The notes: generated from the letters alone by a model not told the origin. Counted from the stretch's first letter, positions 24,916-34,099 are shown. The stretch is 64,000 nt of DNA from Belnapia rosea (GCF_900101615.1 NZ_FMZX01000001.1:124001-188000), one strand, 5' to 3'. Numbers and translations are program-made.

Positions 24916-26394
24916 ATGCACAATCCCTTCCGCAAACCCCAGGGTTTGAACACCCGGATCGCAGCGCTGGATCCGCTTCGCACCAGCGTCATGGTCGCCG
25001 ACCAGAACCGCATGATCGTCTACATGAACCATTCCGCCATGGCCATGGTGCGGGAGGCGGAGGAGGACCTGCGCAAGCAGCTGCAGAATTTCCGGGCCGA
25101 TGCGTTGATCGGCAGTGCGATCGACGCCTTCCACCCGGATCCATCCCAGCAGCGCCGCAGGCTCGAGACGATGCGCGCCCCGCATGAGGAGACGATCCGC
25201 CTCGGCGACCGCGTGCTCGACCTCCGCACCACGCCGTTGTTCGAGGGCAAGGCGCGGATCGGCTTCGTCGTCGAATGGGCCGATGCGCGGGATCGTCTGG
25301 CCGGCCTCGATCATGCCGCCCAGATGATGGCGGTGAGCCGCTCCCAGGCCGTCATCGAGTTCAACCCGGATGGCACGATCCTCGACGCCAACGACAACTT
25401 CCTCAAGGCGATGGGCTATACGCTGGAGGAGGTGCGCGGGCGCCATCACACCATCTTCGTCGAGCCGGCCCTTCGCGACAGCCCCGACTACGCCCGCTTC
25501 TGGGAGGCGCTGCAGCGCGGCGAATACCAGGCCGCGCAGTTCCGCCGCCTCGGCAAGGGTGGCCGCGAGGTCTGGATCGACGGCGCCTACAACCCGATCC
25601 TCGACACCAAGGGCAAGGTCACCAAGGTGGTGAAATTCGCCACCGACATCACCGCGCAGATCCACCTCCTCGCCAATCTGAAGCTGCTCATCGACCGCAA
25701 CTTCGCCGAGATCGACCGGGCGATCGAGCGCTCCACCACCGGCGCCGAGACCGCCGCCGTCGCCGCTGGCCATACCGCCGAGGATGTGCAGAGCGCGGCC
25801 GGCGGCATCGAGCAGCTCGCCGCCTCGATCGGCGAGATCAGCGAGAGCATGGCCCGCTCCCGCAACGCGACCGAATGCGCCTCGGAGCAGACGACGACCC
25901 TGGCCCGCACGACCGACAGCCTGGCCCAGGGCGCCCAGGCGATGGGCGGCATCGTCGGGCTGATCCGCAACATCGCCAGCCAGATCAACCTCCTCGCCCT
26001 CAACGCGACGATCGAGGCGGCGCGTGCCGGCGAGGCCGGGAAGGGCTTCGCCGTCGTCGCCTCCGAGGTCAAGAACCTCGCCGTCCAGGCCGCCAAGGCG
26101 ACGGAGCAGATCTCGACCGAGATCGACGGCATCCAGGCCACCTCCACCAACGTCGCCGGCGCGCTCGAGGCGATCCGCGACGCGGTCTCCACCGTGCTCG
26201 ACAGCGTCACCCTGACCGCCGCCGCCGTCGAGGAACAGAACGCCGTCACCCGCAGCCTGGCCGAGGCCATGCGGAACGCCTCGGGCACAGTCTCCACCGT
26301 CTCCACCAACATCGGCGGCATCGCCGACGCGGTGCGCGAGGCAGGGGAGGCGGTGCACAAGACGCGGGAGGCCGCCCAGGTGCTGGTGCGCTGA
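24916..26394 (+). CDS. Soluble methyl-accepting chemotaxis protein with two PAS domains
   Basis: A 492-residue chemoreceptor without membrane segments: PAS at about 20-125, a second PAS at about 140-250 ('[20 protein letters not shown]'), then a signalling coiled-coil with the conserved hairpin tip '[20 protein letters not shown]'. It should sense redox state, light or a cytoplasmic ligand and drive CheA/CheW arrays. No che genes are nearby. AAGGAG sits eight bases before the ATG at 24916. It is divergent from the pterin-like operon, with which it shares a 111-base gap. Confidence 0.92.
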   Translation: MHNPFRKPQGLNTRIAALDPLRTSVMVADQNRMIVYMNHSAMAMVREAEEDLRKQLQNFRADALIGSAIDAFHPDPSQQRRRLETMRAPHEETIRLGDRVLDLRTTPLFEGKARIGFVVEWADARDRLAGLDHAAQMMAVSRSQAVIEFNPDGTILDANDNFLKAMGYTLEEVRGRHHTIFVEPALRDSPDYARFWEALQRGEYQAAQFRRLGKGGREVWIDGAYNPILDTKGKVTKVVKFATDITAQIHLLANLKLLIDRNFAEIDRAIERSTTGAETAAVAAGHTAEDVQSAAGGIEQLAASIGEISESMARSRNATECASEQTTTLARTTDSLAQGAQAMGGIVGLIRNIASQINLLALNATIEAARAGEAGKGFAVVASEVKNLAVQAAKATEQISTEIDGIQATSTNVAGALEAIRDAVSTVLDSVTLTAAAVEEQNAVTRSLAEAMRNASGTVSTVSTNIGGIADAVREAGEAVHKTREAAQVLVR

Positions 26395-26396
26395 GC

Positions 26397-27338
26397 CTAT
26401 TGCGGCTCGACGCCGAGCGCGCGCAGGATCCGCCCGTAGTTGGCGTATTCCTCCCGGATCATCCGCGTCAGCGCGGCACGGGGCAGGAAGCGCGCCGGGC
26501 TCGCCGTATTCGCCAGCACACGCAGCACCGCGGGCTGGTCGAGCGCCGCCCGGCAGGCCGCCTCCAGCCGGTCGAGCACCGGTGCGGGCGTGCCGCGCGG
26601 CGCATAGATGCCCACCTGCGAGAATTGCAGCGCATCGATACCCTGCTCGCGCGCGGTCGGCACATCCGGGAAGGCCGGATGCCGGTTCTCGGAGAAGACC
26701 GCCAGCATCCGCATCCGCCCGGCCTTCACCAGCTCCGCCACCGAGCTGACGATGGCCGCGGAGAAGTCGAGCCGGCCTGCCAGCGTGTCGTTCACATGCG
26801 GCGCCTCGCCCCGGTAGGGGACGTGGTTCATCTCCACCCCCGTCGCCCGCTGCACCCGCCAGACCGCCAGCTGCGGCAGCGAATTCGGACCCGGGCTGCC
26901 GAAGGTCAGCGGCCGCCGCCGCGCCGCCTCGACCAGGCCGGGCAGGTCGCGCACCGGGCTGTCCGCCCGCACCGCGACGGTGATGACATTCTCATTGGTG
27001 CCGCAGACACCCTCGAAACTGTCCGGGCCGATCCCCGCGTCGCGCAGCAGATGCGGCTGGACGACGATCGCCGTCATCGGCGTATGGCCGAGGGTGTAGC
27101 CATCCGGCGCGCTCCCGGCGACGGCCCGCATCCCGACGACGCCCGAGGCGCCATCGCGTGTCGCGGGCACCAGCGGCTGGCCCAGCATCGCCTGGATATG
27201 CTCGCCCATGGCGCGGATCAGCACATCCGCCGCGCCGGGCGAATAGGGCATCACCATGGTGATCGGCCGTTCGGGGTATTCCGCCCGCGCCGGGCCGAGC
27301 GAGGCAAGCAGCAGGCTCAGGACGAGCAGGGACCGCAT
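26397..27338 (-). CDS. Bug-family (TctC-like) substrate-binding protein
   Basis: A 313-residue periplasmic receptor with signal peptide MRSLLVLSLLLASLGPARA. It shows 'PERPITMVMPYSPGAADVLI' and the region 'GASGVVGMRAVAGSAPDGYTL', which replaces the usual N-x-P-G-A-G-G loop and makes it somewhat divergent. The ATG at 27338 was chosen because the signal peptide begins there. It is orphan, converges with the chemoreceptor gene 2 bases away, and lies downstream of the histidine kinase. Confidence 0.86.
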   Translation of the reverse strand: MRSLLVLSLLLASLGPARAEYPERPITMVMPYSPGAADVLIRAMGEHIQAMLGQPLVPATRDGASGVVGMRAVAGSAPDGYTLGHTPMTAIVVQPHLLRDAGIGPDSFEGVCGTNENVITVAVRADSPVRDLPGLVEAARRRPLTFGSPGPNSLPQLAVWRVQRATGVEMNHVPYRGEAPHVNDTLAGRLDFSAAIVSSVAELVKAGRMRMLAVFSENRHPAFPDVPTAREQGIDALQFSQVGIYAPRGTPAPVLDRLEAACRAALDQPAVLRVLANTASPARFLPRAALTRMIREEYANYGRILRALGVEPQ

Positions 27339-27420
27339 CGGCGTCACGCCTCCCAGGATGGCGCCGGCCGCGACGGGACGTCGCACCGGTCTTGCGGCCA
27401 TCCTGTCCGCTGGCGCCGGC

Positions 27421-27437
27421 GAGGCCAAGGGGGCCTC
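27421..27437. terminator. Short hairpin over the histidine kinase stop codon
   Basis: GAGGCC (27421-27426) pairs perfectly with GGCCTC (27432-27437) around AAGGG. It covers the kinase stop codon, so it may end that transcript or protect its 3' end. No U-tract follows. Confidence 0.3.
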
Positions 27438-29079
27438 AGCCCTCCTCCAGCACCTGCCGCAGCTTCCGCCCCAGCTGGTCGAGGGTGAAGGGCTTGGTCA
27501 GCAACGCCATCCCCGCATCCAGCACGCCGTTATGCAGGATGGCGTTCGGCGCATAGCCGGTGGTGTAGAGCACGGGCAGGCCCGGCCGCAGCATCCGCGC
27601 CCGCTCCGCCACCACCCGCCCGTTCATCCCCGGCATCACCACATCGGTGAAGAGCAGCCGCAGCCCCTCGGCCGATTCCAGCAGGGCAAGCGCCTCCGGC
27701 CCATCCGCCGCCTCCTGCACCGCATAGCCGAGCTCCCGCAGCATCCCGGCATGCACCCGGCGCACCGCGGGGTCGTCCTCCACCAGCAGCACCAGCTCGC
27801 GCTGGCCCCGCGGCGGCGGCTCGGCCCGGTCCGCCGGCGGGGGCGGGCTGGCCTCCTCGCCACGGTGCCGCGGCAGATACGCCTTCACCGTCGTGCCATG
27901 GGTCGGCTCGGAATAGATCCGCACATGCCCCTGCGACTGCTTGATGAAGCCATGCACCTGGCTGAGCCCAAGCCCTGTCCCGCGCCCTTCGCCCTTAGTG
28001 GTGAAGAAGGGGTCGAAGGCCCGTGCGGCCACCTCGGGCGTCATGCCGCAGCCGGTATCGGTCACCGCGATCATCACATATTGCCCGGCCAGCAGATCCG
28101 GCTCCTCCGCCGCATAGGCATCGTCGAGCCAGGCATTCTGCGTCTCGATGGTCAGCCGCCCGCCCTCCGGCATTGCGTCCCGCGCATTGATGACGAGGTT
28201 CAGCAGGGCATTCTCGAGCTGGCCCGGATCGACGCGGCAGCGCCACAGGTCATCGGCCAGGGCGCATCGCAGCCCGATCGTCTCGCCGAGCGTCCGCCGC
28301 AGCAGGTGCTCCAGCCCGGCGACCAGCGCATTCGCATCGACGACGGCCGGTGCCAGCGGCTGGTTGCGGGAGAAGGCCAGCAGCTTGTGGGTCAGCGTCG
28401 CGGTCCGCCGCGCGCCCTCCATCGCGGCGTCGAGATGCCGCTCGATATCGGTGCGGCCCTGCGCCAGCCGGCGCCGCATCGCATCGAGGCTGCCGATGAC
28501 GATCGCCAGCATGTTGTTGAAGTCATGCGCGATACCGCCGGTGAGCTGGCCGACCGCTTCCAGCTTCTGCAGATGGCGGAGCTGCGCCTCGCTGCCGTCG
28601 CGGCGCTCCATCTCGGCCCGCAACTCGGCATTCAGCAGCGTCAGCTCCCGCATGCGCTCGGCGACCGTCTGCTCCAGCCGGGCATTGGCGGCGGCGAGTG
28701 CGCGGCTCGTCTCGCCAAGGCGGATGCCGCTCCGCATCGCCAGGTCGGCCAGCCCCACCAGCCCGCCGCCCACCGCCACGAAGGAGCCAAGGCCCATCCA
28801 GGCGGAGACGGAGCCGAGGGTGAAGCTGCCGACGGGCTCGATCAGGAAGTAACAGACCGCGAGGGAGGAGAGCAGAACTGCCAGGACACCCGGCACCAGC
28901 CCGCCAAGGCAGGCGGCGGCCAGCACGCCAGGGATGAAGCTGATGAAGGGAAAGCCCTGGAACCACTCGCCGAGCGCCAGCCGCAACCCGAGCCCGAGCG
29001 CGGTCCCGGCCACCGCCACGGCATGGCCGACCCAGCGCCGCCGCCGGGCTGCTTCCCCCAGAGCATAGAGGTTGGCCAC
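27436..29079 (-). CDS. Hybrid sensor histidine kinase with receiver domain
   Basis: A 547-residue two-component sensor. About four membrane segments occupy residues 15-125 (a DUF4118/KdpD-like module), followed by a coiled-coil and HisKA with phospho-acceptor H185 ('GGIAHDFNNML'). The ATPase domain has N ('NLVINARDAMPEGG') and G boxes ('DTGCGM', 'GTGLGLS'). The C-terminal receiver carries phospho-acceptor D479 ('FTDVVMPGMNG') and Lys in 'LLTKPF'. No partner regulator is adjacent, so phosphotransfer goes to a distant protein. The signal is unknown. Confidence 0.92.
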   Translation of the reverse strand: MANLYALGEAARRRRWVGHAVAVAGTALGLGLRLALGEWFQGFPFISFIPGVLAAACLGGLVPGVLAVLLSSLAVCYFLIEPVGSFTLGSVSAWMGLGSFVAVGGGLVGLADLAMRSGIRLGETSRALAAANARLEQTVAERMRELTLLNAELRAEMERRDGSEAQLRHLQKLEAVGQLTGGIAHDFNNMLAIVIGSLDAMRRRLAQGRTDIERHLDAAMEGARRTATLTHKLLAFSRNQPLAPAVVDANALVAGLEHLLRRTLGETIGLRCALADDLWRCRVDPGQLENALLNLVINARDAMPEGGRLTIETQNAWLDDAYAAEEPDLLAGQYVMIAVTDTGCGMTPEVAARAFDPFFTTKGEGRGTGLGLSQVHGFIKQSQGHVRIYSEPTHGTTVKAYLPRHRGEEASPPPPADRAEPPPRGQRELVLLVEDDPAVRRVHAGMLRELGYAVQEAADGPEALALLESAEGLRLLFTDVVMPGMNGRVVAERARMLRPGLPVLYTTGYAPNAILHNGVLDAGMALLTKPFTLDQLGRKLRQVLEEG

Positions 29080-29237
29080 GCTTCCGCCCCCGGTCCGAGC
29101 CGGTGGGTCCGGCCTCGGTGCTTGACCGCGATAATATCAGCATCCCAGTGACGGGGCGGTACAGCGCCGTGATCGGTCACAACAAGATGACCCCGGCACC
29201 CGCGGGGAGGGTCAGCCCGGCCTCCGTGCCGTGAGGG

Positions 29238-29363
29238 TTAGAGCCGCACGCCCTCCGTCTGGAAATGCTCGGTCGCGCTGCGCTGCACTTCCGTGTCGAG
29301 GATGGTGGCGGCGGCAATGGCCAGCGCGGCGGCGGCGATGACGCCGGCGAGGAAGGCTTTCAT
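29238..29363 (-). CDS. 41-residue membrane protein coupled to mobA
   Basis: [20 protein letters not shown] is one transmembrane helix or an uncleaved signal; the remaining 21 residues are polar and end 'FQTEGVRL'. Its ATG overlaps the mobA stop as ATGA, and GGGAG lies just upstream, so translation is well supported. Function unknown. Such tiny alanine-rich single-span proteins recur in this bacterial group, in my memory of related genomes, but I cannot name a family. Confidence 0.6.
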   Translation of the reverse strand: MKAFLAGVIAAAALAIAAATILDTEVQRSATEHFQTEGVRL

Positions 29364-30019
29364 GGGAGATCTCCCGAAATGGTTCTGCTCGCGGTTCCTA
29401 TGGGTCCGGCCAGGCCGGAAGACAAGAGCCGCTCCGCCTCGGCCAGATCGTCCGGAGCATTGGCATTGAAGAATGGATCGAAGGGCTCGGCCGGCCATTC
29501 CGCGCTGGCGCAGCCGAAGCGCGCGGTCCAGCGGTCGATCTTCCGCTCCCCGGCCAGCAGCGCCGCCCGGAGCTCGCCCCGCAGCGCAACCGGCCAAAGC
29601 GCGACGGGCGGGTGCGTCCAGCCGCCCGAGGCGGCGCAGGCCATCGGCACCCCCGCCGCCGCCCGCGCCGCCCGCAGCCGCGCGAGAAGGTCCGCCGGAA
29701 GGAAGGGGCAGTCGCCCGGCACCGAGAGCACATCCGCGATCTCGGGCCGCATCGCCGCCGCCCAGTCGAGCCCGGCCAGGATGCCCGCCAGCGGCCCCGG
29801 ATGGTCCGGCACCGGGTCCGCCACCACCGGCAGCCCATAGCCGGCGAAGCGCCCCGCATCGCCATTGGCATTGAGGATGACACCGGCCACCTGCGGCCCG
29901 ACGCGCGCCAGCACATGGTTCAGCAGGGGCTGCCCGCCGAGCATCCGCAGTGGCTTGTCGCCGCCGCCCATCCGCCGCGCCAGCCCGCCGGCCAGCACCA
30001 CCGCGAGCACGCTAGTCAT
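29360..30019 (-). CDS. mobA: Molybdenum cofactor guanylyltransferase
   Basis: A 219-residue nucleotidyltransferase that joins GMP from GTP to molybdopterin, giving the bis-MGD cofactor of enzymes such as formate dehydrogenase. The GTP-binding signature is '[18 protein letters not shown]'; 'ILNANGD', '[12 protein letters not shown]' (catalytic Asp) and '[14 protein letters not shown]' are also standard. I chose the ATG at 30019 (MTSVLAVV), overlapping the fdhD stop by eight bases; one at 30028 is possible. Together with fdhD it forms a formate-dehydrogenase maturation unit. Confidence 0.93.
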   Translation of the reverse strand: MTSVLAVVLAGGLARRMGGGDKPLRMLGGQPLLNHVLARVGPQVAGVILNANGDAGRFAGYGLPVVADPVPDHPGPLAGILAGLDWAAAMRPEIADVLSVPGDCPFLPADLLARLRAARAAAGVPMACAASGGWTHPPVALWPVALRGELRAALLAGERKIDRWTARFGCASAEWPAEPFDPFFNANAPDDLAEAERLLSSGLAGPIGTASRTISGDLP

Positions 30020-30884
30020 CCCGGCCATTCTTCCGCCAGTGCTTCGCGCTCTCCTCCTCGACATAGGCGAGGTCGGCATCGAAGACGATCCGCTCCTCGC
30101 CCGAGAGCGCGGTGAAGCGCCGCCCCTTGCAGCGCCCGATGAGCATCACCCCCGCCTCCCGCGCCAGCTCGACGCCCCAGGCGGTGAAGCCGCTGCGCGA
30201 GACGAGGATGGGGATGCCCATGCGCACCGTCTTGATGACCATCTCCGAGGTCAGCCGGCCGGTGGTGTAGAAGATCTTGTCGCCCGGCTCGCAGCCCGCG
30301 CGGAACATCCAGCCGGCAATCTTGTCCACCGCATTGTGCCGGCCGACATCCTCCATATAGACCAGCGGCCGGTCCTGTTCGCAGAGCGCGCAGCCATGGA
30401 TCGCGCCGGCTTCGAGATACAGCGTCGGCAGCGTGTTGATGCGGTGCAGCAGCCGGTACAGCCAGGAGGTGCGCAGCTCCGCCGGCGGCAGCCGCCGCGC
30501 GGCGAAATCCTCGAGCAGGTCGCCGAAGGCGGTGCCCTGCGCGCAGCCGCTGGTCAGCGTCTTCTTCTTCAGCTTCTCCTCGTAGTCCGTGCGCCGCTCC
30601 GTCCGCACCACGACGACGCCGAGATCCTCGTCATACTCGACGCCCTGCACGGCATCGTCGCGCCGCAGCATCCCCTGGTTCAGCAGGTAGCCGAGCGCCA
30701 GCTCCTCCGGCCGGTCGAGGATCGTCATCATGGTGACGATCTCCTGGCCGTTCAGGTAGAGCGTCAGCGGCCGTTCCACCGTGACGCTCGCCTCGACACG
30801 CGCGCCGGTCTGGTCGAGGCCCGAGACGCGGCGGGTCAGCCGCGGATCGGTGGGGTCGGGCTGGACGAGAAGCGGCGGTTCCAT
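30012..30884 (-). CDS. fdhD: Formate dehydrogenase accessory sulfurtransferase
   Basis: A 290-residue FdhD protein, which passes sulfur from a cysteine desulfurase to the Mo/W-bis-MGD cofactor of formate dehydrogenase. '[14 protein letters not shown]', '[13 protein letters not shown]' and '[13 protein letters not shown]' are family motifs. The catalytic loop reads '[11 protein letters not shown]', with one cysteine in place of the CxxC of the E. coli protein, as in a sizeable subgroup. The start at 30884 (MEPPLLVQP) has better context than upstream in-frame codons. The formate dehydrogenase itself is outside the window. Confidence 0.93.
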   Translation of the reverse strand: MEPPLLVQPDPTDPRLTRRVSGLDQTGARVEASVTVERPLTLYLNGQEIVTMMTILDRPEELALGYLLNQGMLRRDDAVQGVEYDEDLGVVVVRTERRTDYEEKLKKKTLTSGCAQGTAFGDLLEDFAARRLPPAELRTSWLYRLLHRINTLPTLYLEAGAIHGCALCEQDRPLVYMEDVGRHNAVDKIAGWMFRAGCEPGDKIFYTTGRLTSEMVIKTVRMGIPILVSRSGFTAWGVELAREAGVMLIGRCKGRRFTALSGEERIVFDADLAYVEEESAKHWRKNGRDD

Positions 30885-30964
30885 GCGCCGGAAGGTGAGG
30901 GCCCCTGGCCCCCGGCGCAACCCGCCCCCGATGTCACACGTTGCCCGGGCCGAAGGAGATGCCG

Positions 30965-31492
30965 ATGCCCAGCTACGAATTCCCCGCCGAAGCCGGATTG
31001 TCCGCCCAGGGCGCCGAGCCGGAGGCGATCGCCGCCCATCTCGACCGGCTCGGCCTGACCCATAGCGGCGTCCGCATCACCCGCCGCGGCGAAGCGGTGA
31101 CGCTCGAAGGCCAGGTCGCGGATGGCGAGGCGGCGGAGCTTCTCGTGCTTGCCGCCGGCAACCTCCAGGGCGTGTCACGCGTCGAGGACAAGCTGGTGCC
31201 GGCCCGCACGCCCGGCCTGCTCGACAGCCTCGGCGCCTTCGCCCGGCTGCCGGCCGGCGCCGCCAGCACCGAGGCGGCCGAGACCGCCATCCACCACGCC
31301 CAGGTCGAGACCGGCACGCGCTTCGGCCCCGGCCGCAGCCTGTTCCACACCATGCAGCCGGGCGAGACCCTGGCGACACTCGCCGCCCGCCATCTCGGCG
31401 GCGACGAGCGGCGCCTGCTGGAGGCCAATGCACCGGTCCTCGGCGGGGCCATGCCGGGGCTGGGCATGGTGATCCGCATCCCGCCCGCCTGA
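30965..31492 (+). CDS. BON-LysM protein (Kbp/YgaU-like)
   Basis: A 175-residue protein: a BON domain at about 20-75 ('HSGVRITRRGEAVTLEGQVADG') and a C-terminal LysM at about 120-172 ('HTMQPGETLATLAARHLGG' ... 'GMVIRIPP'), joined by an alanine-rich linker. E. coli Kbp/YgaU has the same architecture and is a cytoplasmic K+-binding protein; no signal peptide is visible here either. AAGGAG abuts the ATG at 30959, so the ATG at 30965 (spacing 6) is the better start. Confidence 0.82.
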   Translation: MPSYEFPAEAGLSAQGAEPEAIAAHLDRLGLTHSGVRITRRGEAVTLEGQVADGEAAELLVLAAGNLQGVSRVEDKLVPARTPGLLDSLGAFARLPAGAASTEAAETAIHHAQVETGTRFGPGRSLFHTMQPGETLATLAARHLGGDERRLLEANAPVLGGAMPGLGMVIRIPPA

Positions 31493-31516
31493 AGCCTGGC
31501 GTTCCCCCGGCCCGCT

Positions 31517-31542
31517 CCATGCCCTACATACCCAGGGCATGG
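31517..31542 (+). promoter_or_regulatory. Hairpin enclosing the CYTH start codon
   Basis: CCATGCCCT (31517-31525) pairs perfectly with AGGGCATGG (31534-31542). The ATG at 31539 and the only SD-like AGGG (31534-31537) are inside the 3' arm, so the unfolded form is needed for translation. Confidence 0.4.
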
Positions 31543-32006
31543 GCACCGAGATCGAACGCAAATTCCTCGTCACCGGCGAGGGCTGGCGCGGCCAGGCGAC
31601 GGAGCCCGGCCTCCGCCTGCGGCAGGGCTACCTGCATGCCGGCACGCCGGTCGTCCGCATCCGCCAGGCGGGGGAGGCCGCCTTCCTCACCATCAAGGGC
31701 CCCGGCCTGCTGGCCCGCGCGGAATACGAGTACAGGATCCCGCCCGCGGAGGCGGAGGCGATGCTCGCCACGCTCTGCCCGCCGCCGATCATCGAGAAGA
31801 CCCGTACCCGCATCCGCCATGACGGGCTGGTCTGGGAAGTCGATGAATTCGCCGGCCATCTCGCCGGGCTGGTCCTGGCCGAGATCGAACTGGCCGGCCC
31901 GGACCAGGACTTCGCCCGCCCCGACTGGCTCGGCCGCGAGGTCACGCAGGACCCGCGCTACCAGAATGCCGCGCTCTCCCAGGCCAAGGCGCCGCCCGAG
32001 GGCTGA
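31539..32006 (+). CDS. CYTH-domain phosphohydrolase/triphosphatase
   Basis: A 155-residue protein made of one CYTH (triphosphate tunnel) domain. The signature 'EIERKFLV' (ExExK) is at residues 4-11, with alternating charged strands such as 'LRLRQGYL', 'VRIRQAGEAAFLTIKG' and 'EYEYRIP'. Family members hydrolyse inorganic tripolyphosphate or thiamine triphosphate, or rarely make cAMP; small bacterial forms like this one are usually tripolyphosphatases. Its start codon lies in a hairpin. It converges with the ABC permease gene. Confidence 0.88.
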   Translation: MGTEIERKFLVTGEGWRGQATEPGLRLRQGYLHAGTPVVRIRQAGEAAFLTIKGPGLLARAEYEYRIPPAEAEAMLATLCPPPIIEKTRTRIRHDGLVWEVDEFAGHLAGLVLAEIELAGPDQDFARPDWLGREVTQDPRYQNAALSQAKAPPEG

Positions 32007-32107
32007 CGATCGTCGCCCGGCACGCCCCGTCCTTCCCGCGCGGCGCTGGCGGTGAAGCGGAGTCGTAATCTTTCCCTGCTCCCGATCCCTTGCTCCACCC
32101 CCTAGCT

Positions 32108-32887
32108 TTAGCCCTCGGGCCGCATCGCGCTCTCGTGCCAGCGCCGCAGCAGCAGGTGCTGCACCAGCCCGAGCACCGCGAAGATGGCGATGCCGAGCGC
32201 CGAGATCAGCGCCAGCGCGGCGAACATGCGCGGGATCTTCAACTGGTACCCGGCCTCGAGGATGCGGAAGGCGAGGCCGGACCCGGTGCCCCCGGCGCCG
32301 GCGACGAATTCCGCGACCACCGCCCCGATCAGCGCCAGCCCGCCCGCGACGCGGAGGCCGGCCAGGAAGAAGGGCAGCGCCCCCGGCAGCCGCAGCAGCC
32401 AGAGCGTCTGCCACCGCGTCGCGCCATAGAGGCGGAACAGCTCCACATGGTTGCGGTCGGCGCTGTTCAGCCCGAGCACGGTATTCGACAGCACCGGGAA
32501 GAAGGCGACGATCCAGGCGCAGATCAGCAGGCTGAGGGTGACGTCATCCACCCAGATCAGGATCAGCGGCGCGATGGCGACGATCGGCGTCACCTGCAGC
32601 ACCACGGCATAGGGGAAGAAGGCCCGCTCCACCCAGCGCGACTGCGCGAAGGCCACCGCCAGCAGCCCGCCGAGCGAGACGGCCAGCAGCAGCGCCAGCA
32701 GCGCGATCCTGAGCGTCACCAGGAGGGAGCCGGAGAGCAGCGGCCAATCCTCCGCCAGCGCCCCGGCGATGGCGGCCGGCCCCGGCAGCACATAGGCCGG
32801 CACGCCATAAAGGCGGACCAGCCCCTCCCAGGCCCCGAGCACCGCCACCCCGACGGCGGCCGGCGCCAGCGCATCCACCAGCCTCAT
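32108..32887 (-). CDS. NitT/TauT-type ABC transporter permease
   Basis: A 259-residue inner-membrane permease with six predicted helices and the EAA-type loop 'LFRLYGATRWQTLWLLRLPGALPFFLAGLR' spread over about 150-180. It is like SsuC/TauC/ThiX proteins. It overlaps the ATPase gene by ATGA and is the last gene of the importer cluster 35144-32108. The substrate depends on the binding protein at 34116-35144. Confidence 0.9.
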   Translation of the reverse strand: MRLVDALAPAAVGVAVLGAWEGLVRLYGVPAYVLPGPAAIAGALAEDWPLLSGSLLVTLRIALLALLLAVSLGGLLAVAFAQSRWVERAFFPYAVVLQVTPIVAIAPLILIWVDDVTLSLLICAWIVAFFPVLSNTVLGLNSADRNHVELFRLYGATRWQTLWLLRLPGALPFFLAGLRVAGGLALIGAVVAEFVAGAGGTGSGLAFRILEAGYQLKIPRMFAALALISALGIAIFAVLGLVQHLLLRRWHESAMRPEG

Positions 32888-33633
32888 CGCGGCTTCGCCT
32901 CCCCTAGCGCCCCCTCCAGCGCCTCCGTCGCCTGCCGGCAGAGCGCGGCGTAGTCGGGCGAGGTGCGGAACCCCGCCGGCCGTGGCGCTGGCGCCTGCAC
33001 GGCCAGCTCCGCCGCCACCCGCCCCGGCCGCGCCGCCATGACGACGATGCGGGAGGCGAGGTAGACGCTCTCGAAGACCGAATGGGTGACGAAGACCACC
33101 GTCACCCCGCTCCCGGCCCAGAGCGCCAGCAGGTCGTCATTCAACCGGTGCCGCGTCAGCTCGTCGAGCGCGGCGAAGGGCTCGTCCATCAGCAGCAGGC
33201 TCGGCCGCGTCACCAGGGCGCGGGCGATGGAGACGCGCATCCGCATGCCCCCCGACAGCTCCCGCGGATAGGCGCGCTCGAAGCCCCGGAGCCCCATCTG
33301 CTCCAGCGCCGCCGCCGCCCGCGCCTCCTGCTCGGCACGCGGCAGCCCGGCGAGCCGCAGCGGCAGGCGGACATTGGTGAGGGCATCCGACCAGGGCAGC
33401 AGCGTCGCCTCCTGGAAGACGAAGCCAACCTGCCGCGAGGCCGCCCGCGTGATGCGCCCGCGGCTCGGCTCGGCGAGGCCGGCGATCAGCCGCAGCAGTG
33501 TCGATTTCCCGCAGCCCGAGGGCCCGAGGATGGCAAGGAACTCCCCCGCCCCGATCCGCAGGTCGACCCCGGCCAGCGCCTCCGTTCCACTGGCGAAGCG
33601 CTTGCCGACGCCATCGAGGGCGACGAGCGTCAC
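32884..33633 (-). CDS. NitT/TauT-type ABC transporter ATPase
   Basis: A 249-residue ATPase with all motifs intact: Walker A 'LGPSGCGKSTLL', Q-loop 'VGFVFQEATLLPW', signature 'LSGGMRMRVSIARA', Walker B 'LLLMDEPFAALD' and switch His in 'VFVTHSVFES'. The 'LLPW' after the Q-loop is typical of the SsuB/TauB group. It energises the permease encoded directly downstream (ATGA overlap). Confidence 0.92.
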   Translation of the reverse strand: MTLVALDGVGKRFASGTEALAGVDLRIGAGEFLAILGPSGCGKSTLLRLIAGLAEPSRGRITRAASRQVGFVFQEATLLPWSDALTNVRLPLRLAGLPRAEQEARAAAALEQMGLRGFERAYPRELSGGMRMRVSIARALVTRPSLLLMDEPFAALDELTRHRLNDDLLALWAGSGVTVVFVTHSVFESVYLASRIVVMAARPGRVAAELAVQAPAPRPAGFRTSPDYAALCRQATEALEGALGEAKPR

Positions 33634-33737
33634 GCGGGGGTGCAGGGCAGGGCGGGCATCATGGGGGAGAATGGCGGGAGGACAGCGCGGGCGGCAAGGC
33701 TTGCCTTCGCCACCCGATCCAGGCTATAGGAATATTA

Positions 33738-33983
33738 TCAAGTGCCGCCTTCCGTCTTCCGCCGCCGCCCCTCGATCACCCGCATCGCCTCCCACAGCAC
33801 CTCGCGGGTGATTCCCTGCGGCGCGAAGCGCGTCGCCACCCAATCGGCGGAGGGGGCGAGCACCGGCCGCACCATCAGCACCCCGCGCTCCATCCGCGCC
33901 TCCGCCTCGCGCACCCGCCCGAATTCCTCGCGCAACGCCTTGGGGATCGTCAGCTGCCATTGCGGCGACACCCGGATGATCAT
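33738..33983 (-). CDS. Orphan AbrB/SpoVT-type DNA-binding protein
   Basis: An 81-residue protein whose first 45 residues (MIIRVSPQWQLTIPKALREE) form a swapped-hairpin AbrB/MazE-like DNA-binding domain; the rest is a helical tail. Such proteins are usually antitoxins or autoregulators, but no toxin gene follows or precedes. GGAGG five bases before the ATG at 33983 sets the start. It sits between the binding-protein and ATPase genes of an ABC importer and has its own AT-rich promoter with a direct repeat. It may regulate the importer. Confidence 0.8.
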   Translation of the reverse strand: MIIRVSPQWQLTIPKALREEFGRVREAEARMERGVLMVRPVLAPSADWVATRFAPQGITREVLWEAMRVIEGRRRKTEGGT

Positions 33984-34017
33984 GCACGCCTCCATCCCGG
34001 CCCCTGCCGGGACCGGC

Positions 34018-34046
34018 ATAAAGGACTAAAATCCTAAAATTGTCAA
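34018..34046 (-). promoter_or_regulatory. Promoter and tandem operator of the AbrB-like gene
   Basis: On the minus strand TTGACA (34046-34041) is followed 17 bases later by CTTTAT (34023-34018). The spacer holds two tandem copies of the 8-mer CTAAAAT(C/T) (plus-strand reading, 34026-34033 and 34034-34041). This is strikingly AT-rich for the genome and fits an autoregulatory operator. Confidence 0.45.
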
Positions 34047-34099
34047 GCCGAAACGAGGTGGATCAGGCACTTGCCTGGTTCGGCCTCAAGCGGTTTGAG
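34047..34099. repeat. Cluster of inverted repeats after the binding-protein gene
   Basis: GCCGAA (34047-34052) and TTCGGC (34079-34084) enclose CAGGC-ACTT-GCCTG (34064-34077). Next to them CTCAA (34085-34089) pairs with TTGAG (34095-34099). They could terminate the binding-protein transcript or be further regulator sites. Confidence 0.35.
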
